Shown here one piece after another: positions 59,889 to 64,000 of a stretch of DNA of 64,000 nt. Where the stretch lies: the NCBI GenBank assembly GCA_944385405.1, contig CALWXB010000004.1:1-64000 (forward strand), given 5' to 3'. The notes under the pieces were generated by a model. That model was not told the origin of the DNA. It was given only the letters and a program-made list of their open reading frames with translations, and did not search any database. The stretch's first letter is position 1. Each line of letters begins with the position of its first letter. A program made the translations under genes and the position numbers. Source of the DNA: an uncultured Oscillospiraceae bacterium. Its GTDB lineage: Bacteria; Bacillota; Clostridia; Oscillospirales; Oscillospiraceae.

Positions 59889-61174
59889 GTCCTGCTCTGT
59901 TCATGTTCCTGGCCTTTGTGGTCTGTATCTTTCTGGGCCTGCCCATCGCCGTCTGCCTGGGCATGGGATCCATCGTGACGATCCTCATCTTCCCGGACCT
60001 CATTCCCGGTGATTTTATCATCAATACGTTCTTCTCCGCCACAGACTCTTTCCCGCTGCTGGCTGTTCCCTTCTTCGTGTTGGCCGGTGAGATCATGCTC
60101 AAGGGCGGTATCTCCAGCCGGCTGGTCAAAATGGGTCTGACGCTTTTCGGACACCTGCGGGCATCCCTGGCCACGGTGAACGTGCTGGCCAGCATGCTCT
60201 TCGCCGCGCTGTCCGGCTCCGGCGCCGCCACCGTGGCGGCCATCGGCGGCCTGATGGTCCCGGAGATGGACAAGGAAGACTATGACCCGGCCTTCTCCGC
60301 TTCCCTGAGCGCCTGTGCCGGAGCCATGGGCCCCATCATCCCTCCCAGCATCACCTTCGTCATCTACGGCGTGACCAACAACATCTCCGTGGCCTCCCTG
60401 CTGATCGCCGCGGTGATCCCCGGCATTCTGATGGGCCTTTCCCTGATCCTCTACTCGTACGTCCTCTGCAGGAAGAAAGGCTTTGGCCGGCAGCATCCCA
60501 AGGCCTCTGCCAAGGAGCGGATCGACGCGGCGAAGGACGCCTTCTGGGCACTGCTGGCCCCGCTCATCATTCTGGGCGGCATCTACGGCGGTATCTTCAC
60601 TCCTACTGAGGCGGCAGTGGTAGCATCCGTGTATGGGCTGTTCGTGGGCGTCTTTATCTATCGGGGCATCCGTTCGGTGAAGGATTTCCTGACGATCTGC
60701 GCCAAAACCCTGGACACCACCTCCCTTTGTCTGATCCTGATGGGGGTGGCCACGCTGTTCGGGCGGATCCTGACGCTGGAGCAGATCCCGGTGACGCTGG
60801 CCAAGATCGTGGGCCAGCTGACCACCAATCAGTATCTGGTGCTGTTTTTGGTCAACATCTTCATGCTGTTTGTGGGCATGTTCATGGAGAGCATCGCGGC
60901 AAACGTCATCCTCTCCCCCATCCTGCTCTCCATCCTTACGCCCCTGGGCGTGGATCCCATCCATTTCGGGATCATCCTGGGCGTCAATCTGGCCATCGGC
61001 CTCTGCACTCCTCCTGTGGGCCTGAATATGTTCGTCGCCGCCAAGGTGGGCAATGTGTCGGTGGGACGGATGGTACGTTATCTGGTCCCCATGATCTTGT
61101 GCCTGGTGGCGGTGCTGATGCTGACCACCTATATCCCGGCGCTTTCCCTGCTGCCGCTGCAGTTTGCGGGATAG
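59885..61174 (+). CDS. dctM: TRAP transporter large permease (DctM)
   Basis: 429 residues, about twelve membrane segments. FFVLAGEIMLKGGISSRLV, ALSGSGAATVAAIGGLMVPEM, GAMGPIIPPSITFVIYG and LGVNLAIGLCTPPVGLN are the DctM signatures. It forms the Na+-driven channel with DctQ, normally for C4-dicarboxylates or other organic acids. Confidence 0.95.
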   Translation: MSPALFMFLAFVVCIFLGLPIAVCLGMGSIVTILIFPDLIPGDFIINTFFSATDSFPLLAVPFFVLAGEIMLKGGISSRLVKMGLTLFGHLRASLATVNVLASMLFAALSGSGAATVAAIGGLMVPEMDKEDYDPAFSASLSACAGAMGPIIPPSITFVIYGVTNNISVASLLIAAVIPGILMGLSLILYSYVLCRKKGFGRQHPKASAKERIDAAKDAFWALLAPLIILGGIYGGIFTPTEAAVVASVYGLFVGVFIYRGIRSVKDFLTICAKTLDTTSLCLILMGVATLFGRILTLEQIPVTLAKIVGQLTTNQYLVLFLVNIFMLFVGMFMESIAANVILSPILLSILTPLGVDPIHFGIILGVNLAIGLCTPPVGLNMFVAAKVGNVSVGRMVRYLVPMILCLVAVLMLTTYIPALSLLPLQFAG

Positions 61175-61207
61175 CCCCTGTGCATCCAAACATGATAGGA
61201 GAGTACT

Positions 61208-62110
61208 ATGAAAATCACGGAACAGCTGGTGGAAGACGTCTCCTTTTACCTGATGACAAAAGCCTGCATCGAGCTTCCGGATGACGTGACCTGTGCCCTG
61301 CAGAGGGCGCTGGCCGCGGAGACCGATCCGATCGCCGTAAGTCAGCTGCATTCGATCCTGCAGAACGCCGAGATCGCCAAGCGCCGGCAAAAGCCCATCT
61401 GTCAGGATACCGGCATCCCCATGTTTTACGTGAATTACGGGATGAACTGCATGGCCCAGGGCGACCTGCGGGCCGCCATCACCCGCGGCACCGCGCGCGC
61501 TTCCGACCGCGTGCCCATGCGGCACAACGTGGTCCATCCCCTGACCCTGGAAAACCGCCGGAACAACACCGGCTGGGGCGTGCCCGTCATTTATTGGGAC
61601 GTGATCCCCGACAGCGACGTTCTGGAATTGACGGCGGTCCCGAAAGGCTTCGGCGCGGAAATGCGCTCTGCCCACAGCATCGTATACACCTCTGAAAACA
61701 TCAAAGACGCTGTCCGCCGCTGTGTGATGGATATGGTGGAGGACTCCATGGGAGAGCCCTGTCCGCCGGTGATCATCGGCGTGGGTGTGGGCGGTCTGAC
61801 CGACAGTGTCATGAACGTGGCCAAGCGCAGCATGTTCCGTTCTCCCGTGGGCACGCGCAATCCCGATCCCATGGTGGCCGCCATGGAGGAAGAGCTGCTT
61901 TCGGAGATCAACGCGCTGAACCTGGGACCCATGGGGCTGGGCGGAAACAGCTATGCGCTGGCCGTCAACATCGACGTGGTGGCCTCCCACGCCTCCACTG
62001 TGGCCATCGGTGTATCGCTCCAATGCTGGTGCTCCCGCTACTCCACCGCCCGCATCCACGGAGACGGCCGCGTGGAATTCCTGACGCATCCAAAGGAGGC
62101 CTCTACATGA
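61208..62110 (+). CDS. Class I fumarase/tartrate dehydratase alpha subunit
   Basis: 300 residues, Fe-S hydro-lyase alpha-subunit family (TtdA/FumA N-terminal). KPICQDTGIPMFYV carries one cluster Cys; GVGVGGLTDSVMNVAKRSMFR and SLQCWCSRYSTARIH carry further conserved segments. It would add or remove water from fumarate/malate, tartrate or a methylated analogue. GGAGAG precedes the ATG and the stop overlaps the beta-subunit start. Confidence 0.9.
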   Translation: MKITEQLVEDVSFYLMTKACIELPDDVTCALQRALAAETDPIAVSQLHSILQNAEIAKRRQKPICQDTGIPMFYVNYGMNCMAQGDLRAAITRGTARASDRVPMRHNVVHPLTLENRRNNTGWGVPVIYWDVIPDSDVLELTAVPKGFGAEMRSAHSIVYTSENIKDAVRRCVMDMVEDSMGEPCPPVIIGVGVGGLTDSVMNVAKRSMFRSPVGTRNPDPMVAAMEEELLSEINALNLGPMGLGGNSYALAVNIDVVASHASTVAIGVSLQCWCSRYSTARIHGDGRVEFLTHPKEAST

Positions 62111-62775
62111 GCAAAACCGTATATCTGGACCTGCCCGCCTCTGAAGCGCAGGTGCGGGCCTTGGAAATGGGTGACATCGTGTATCTCCGCGGCACCATCT
62201 TCACCAGCCGGGACAGAGCCTATGCCCGGGCTGTGGAGCTTTTGCAGCAGGGGCAGCCGCTGCCCGTGGACTATGCCCGCGGCGCCCTGTGGCACTGCGG
62301 TCCCATCATGTCCCAAAGCACAGACGGGACCTGGCGTCTGGAGGTGGCCGGCTCCACCACCAGCTCACGGTTTTCCGCCCGTGCCGCCTATCTGATCCGC
62401 GCTCTGAAGCAGCGGGTCACGCTGGGAAAGGGCACCATGAATCCGGAAGCGGTGGAGGCCATGAAAGAGGTGGGCGCGGTCTTTCTCTCCTCCACCGGAG
62501 GCTGCGCGGCCCTGTATGCCGAACAGATCCGCCGCGTGGTGGGCGTGACCTGGCCGGACCTTGAGATGTGCGACGCGGTGTGGGAATTTGAAACCGACTG
62601 CATGGGGCCCTTCATCGTCAACATCGACTCCCGGGGCAACAGCTTGTATGCGGAAAAGCGGAAGGAGATCCGGGACCGCATCCAGGCCTACTATGGAAAA
62701 ACCGGCATCGACGGCACGTACAACTACGCCTATCTTCCAAAACGCACACCTGGCAGAACAGCCTGCAGAGAATAA
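62107..62775 (+). CDS. Class I fumarase/tartrate dehydratase beta subunit
   Basis: 222 residues, Fumerase_C family (TtdB/FumA C-terminal). It contains the motif YLRGTIFTSRDRAYARAVE, ALWHCGPIMS, GKGTMNPEAVEAMKEVGAVFLSSTGGCAALYA and FIVNIDSRGNSLY, all characteristic. The two-subunit form is usual in Clostridia. Fumarate, L-tartrate or mesaconate hydration cannot be told apart by eye. Confidence 0.9.
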   Translation: MSKTVYLDLPASEAQVRALEMGDIVYLRGTIFTSRDRAYARAVELLQQGQPLPVDYARGALWHCGPIMSQSTDGTWRLEVAGSTTSSRFSARAAYLIRALKQRVTLGKGTMNPEAVEAMKEVGAVFLSSTGGCAALYAEQIRRVVGVTWPDLEMCDAVWEFETDCMGPFIVNIDSRGNSLYAEKRKEIRDRIQAYYGKTGIDGTYNYAYLPKRTPGRTACRE

Positions 62776-62788
62776 GGGAGGTTTTTTG

Positions 62789-63949
62789 ATGGATCTGCAT
62801 CCTTTTTCCAACATCATGTCCCCCACCGACATCTGGTTCGGTCCGGGGAGCGCCGGACGCATCGCGGAGGCATGCCAGGAGCTGCACCTGGACCGGGTGC
62901 TCCTGGTGGCAGACCGCTATCTGGTCAGCAGCGGCAGCATCCGCGTCGTCACAGACAGGCTGGACCACGCGGGCATTACATATCACGTGCTCAGTGAATT
63001 CCACCCCAGTCCCGCGGTCTCCGAAGTGGAAGCCGCCTGCGATGTCATGCGCGACCATCAGCTGCAGGGCGTCATCGGCTTTGGCGGCGGCAGCTCTCTG
63101 GACGTGGCCAAAGCAGTGGCCATGCTGCAGACCAACCCGCTGCCGGTGAACCAGTATGCGGGCATGTACAAAGTCCCCCGCAAAAGCGCACCTCTGATCC
63201 TCATTGCCACCACCGCCGGCACCGGAAGCGAGGTCTCCATCGGCAGTATCCTGAAAGACGACGTCACCCACGTCAAGCTGGGGATCCAGAGCAAGCACAT
63301 CCTGGCGGATATCTCCATCGCCGATCCGGAGCTGACGATCTCCATGCCGCCTGCTCTGACCGCTTACACCGGCATGGACGCATTGACCCACGGCATCGAG
63401 GGATATGTCTCCCGCTTCGGAAACGATGTGCTGCGGCTGCTGCAGCGGGAGGGCATCCGACTGATCTCCGGCAGTCTCCGCACCGCCGTGTTCAACGGCA
63501 AGGATATCCAGGCCCGCCAAAACGTCATGATGGGTTCCATGCTGGTGGGCTGGGCCATGGCCTCCAGCCGGCTGGGCGCCTGCCACGCCATGGCCTATCC
63601 CGTGGAGGCCAAGCACACTGCCGCCCACGGAGAGGTAAATGCCGCTCTGCTGCCTGCAGTCATGCGCTTCAACGCTTTGGGGGATCTGCCCCGCTTTCGT
63701 GAATTGGCAGAGCTGCTGGGCGAACCGGTGGAGGGGCTGAGCGACCGCCAGGCTGCCTTCCGGGGCGTGGAGGCGGTGGAGACCCTGTCTGCCGACATCG
63801 GCATCCAGCGGCTGGGCGCTCTGGGCGTCACAGAGGACGAGCTGCCGGAAATGGCGGACATCGCGGTGAACTACGAGCGGCTGATGGTGGCCAACCCCAG
63901 GAAGGTATCCTTTGAGGACGCCATGCAGATCTATCGGGACGCCATGTGA
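62789..63949 (+). CDS. Iron-containing alcohol dehydrogenase, possibly hydroxy-acid specific
   Basis: 386 residues, group III (Fe-ADH). NAD motif GFGGGSSLDVAKA, TTAGTGSEVS, and ligand region GMDALTHGIE (Asp, His). The other two ligands are His in ACHAMAY and in TAAHGEVNA, 14 residues apart as in FucO. A Tyr (CHAMAYP) replaces the second His usual in this motif; a Tyr is also found there in 4-hydroxybutyrate dehydrogenase. GGGAGG precedes the ATG. It may reduce a semialdehyde formed in the TRAP/hydratase pathway; substrate unproven. Confidence 0.88.
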   Translation: MDLHPFSNIMSPTDIWFGPGSAGRIAEACQELHLDRVLLVADRYLVSSGSIRVVTDRLDHAGITYHVLSEFHPSPAVSEVEAACDVMRDHQLQGVIGFGGGSSLDVAKAVAMLQTNPLPVNQYAGMYKVPRKSAPLILIATTAGTGSEVSIGSILKDDVTHVKLGIQSKHILADISIADPELTISMPPALTAYTGMDALTHGIEGYVSRFGNDVLRLLQREGIRLISGSLRTAVFNGKDIQARQNVMMGSMLVGWAMASSRLGACHAMAYPVEAKHTAAHGEVNAALLPAVMRFNALGDLPRFRELAELLGEPVEGLSDRQAAFRGVEAVETLSADIGIQRLGALGVTEDELPEMADIAVNYERLMVANPRKVSFEDAMQIYRDAM

Positions 63950-63981
63950 CGTTCCGGCATTGACAAAGGAGGCTGCGTATC

Positions 63982-64000
63982 ATGAAAATGTTAATCGGCG
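63982..64000 (+). CDS. Start of a further gene, cut by the window end
   Basis: An ATG at 63982 after AAAGGAGG begins MKMLIG and runs out of sequence. Many aldehyde (including succinate-semialdehyde) dehydrogenases begin this way, which would fit the alcohol dehydrogenase before it, but six codons cannot settle it. Confidence 0.55.

Overview
The window is a 64 kb stretch of GC-rich, gene-dense chromosome, probably from an anaerobic, butyrate-forming member of the Oscillospiraceae (the Flavonifractor/Oscillibacter/Intestinimonas type of Clostridia). This is inferred from two pyruvate:ferredoxin oxidoreductases, an oxygen-sensitive 4-hydroxybutyryl-CoA dehydratase beside an acyl-CoA dehydrogenase, class I Fe-S hydratases, RNase J, a Firmicute-type gdpP-rplI-dnaB order and many promoters of the TTGnnn-N17-TATnnT type. 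I saw no rRNA, tRNA, CRISPR array or transposase.

Layout. 1-6271 (minus strand): PFOR1, 4-hydroxybutyryl-CoA dehydratase and an acyl-CoA dehydrogenase cut by the window edge, i.e. pyruvate oxidation and the crotonyl-CoA to butyryl-CoA branch. 6272-7627: an AT-rich intergenic region. 7628-14153: an aldonate (sugar acid) cassette of GntP permease, IlvD/Edd dehydratase and DapA-type aldolase, followed by an AraC regulator and an esterase. 14219-20192 (minus): a complete peptide/nickel-type ABC importer and a DUF3810 membrane metalloprotease-like protein. 20411-23223: AI-2E-family exporter, diacylglycerol-kinase-like lipid kinase and Nudix CoA pyrophosphatase. 23344-24096: a compact unit with its own promoter and terminator that encodes one 45-residue and four near-identical 23-residue peptides. 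I regard this as the best candidate for an undescribed system. 24159-26272: an AlbA_2/Schlafen-type ATP-binding protein and a cytidylate-kinase-like protein. 26328-27986 (minus): RNase J. 28509-36179: gdpP-rplI-dnaB-tilS-hpt-ftsH housekeeping operon. 36520-41418: livJHMGF branched-chain amino acid importer. 41468-42748 (minus): an isolated amidase-holin lysis cassette. 42958-46663: a degenerate DNA methylase/specificity fusion coupled to a MazF toxin, then an XRE regulator and an unknown membrane protein. 47107-50652: PFOR2. 50780-56951 (minus): two chromate-transporter halves, gamma-glutamyltransferase, AEC transporter, a second multi-pass transporter and an M20 peptidase, with a divergent regulator at 57087. 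58585-64000: a TRAP transporter with a 5'-truncated binding-protein gene, a two-subunit fumarate/tartrate dehydratase, an iron alcohol dehydrogenase and the first codons of another gene.

How it fits together. Sugar acids, amino acids, peptides and C4 acids would feed pyruvate or C4 intermediates. PFOR turns pyruvate into acetyl-CoA and reduced ferredoxin, and the 4-hydroxybutyryl-CoA branch disposes of electrons as butyrate. The accessory parts with most unexplained content are the tandem micro-peptide array, the methylase-MazF pair and the truncated TRAP binding protein. All functional statements come from reading motifs and gene order by eye; no database search was run.
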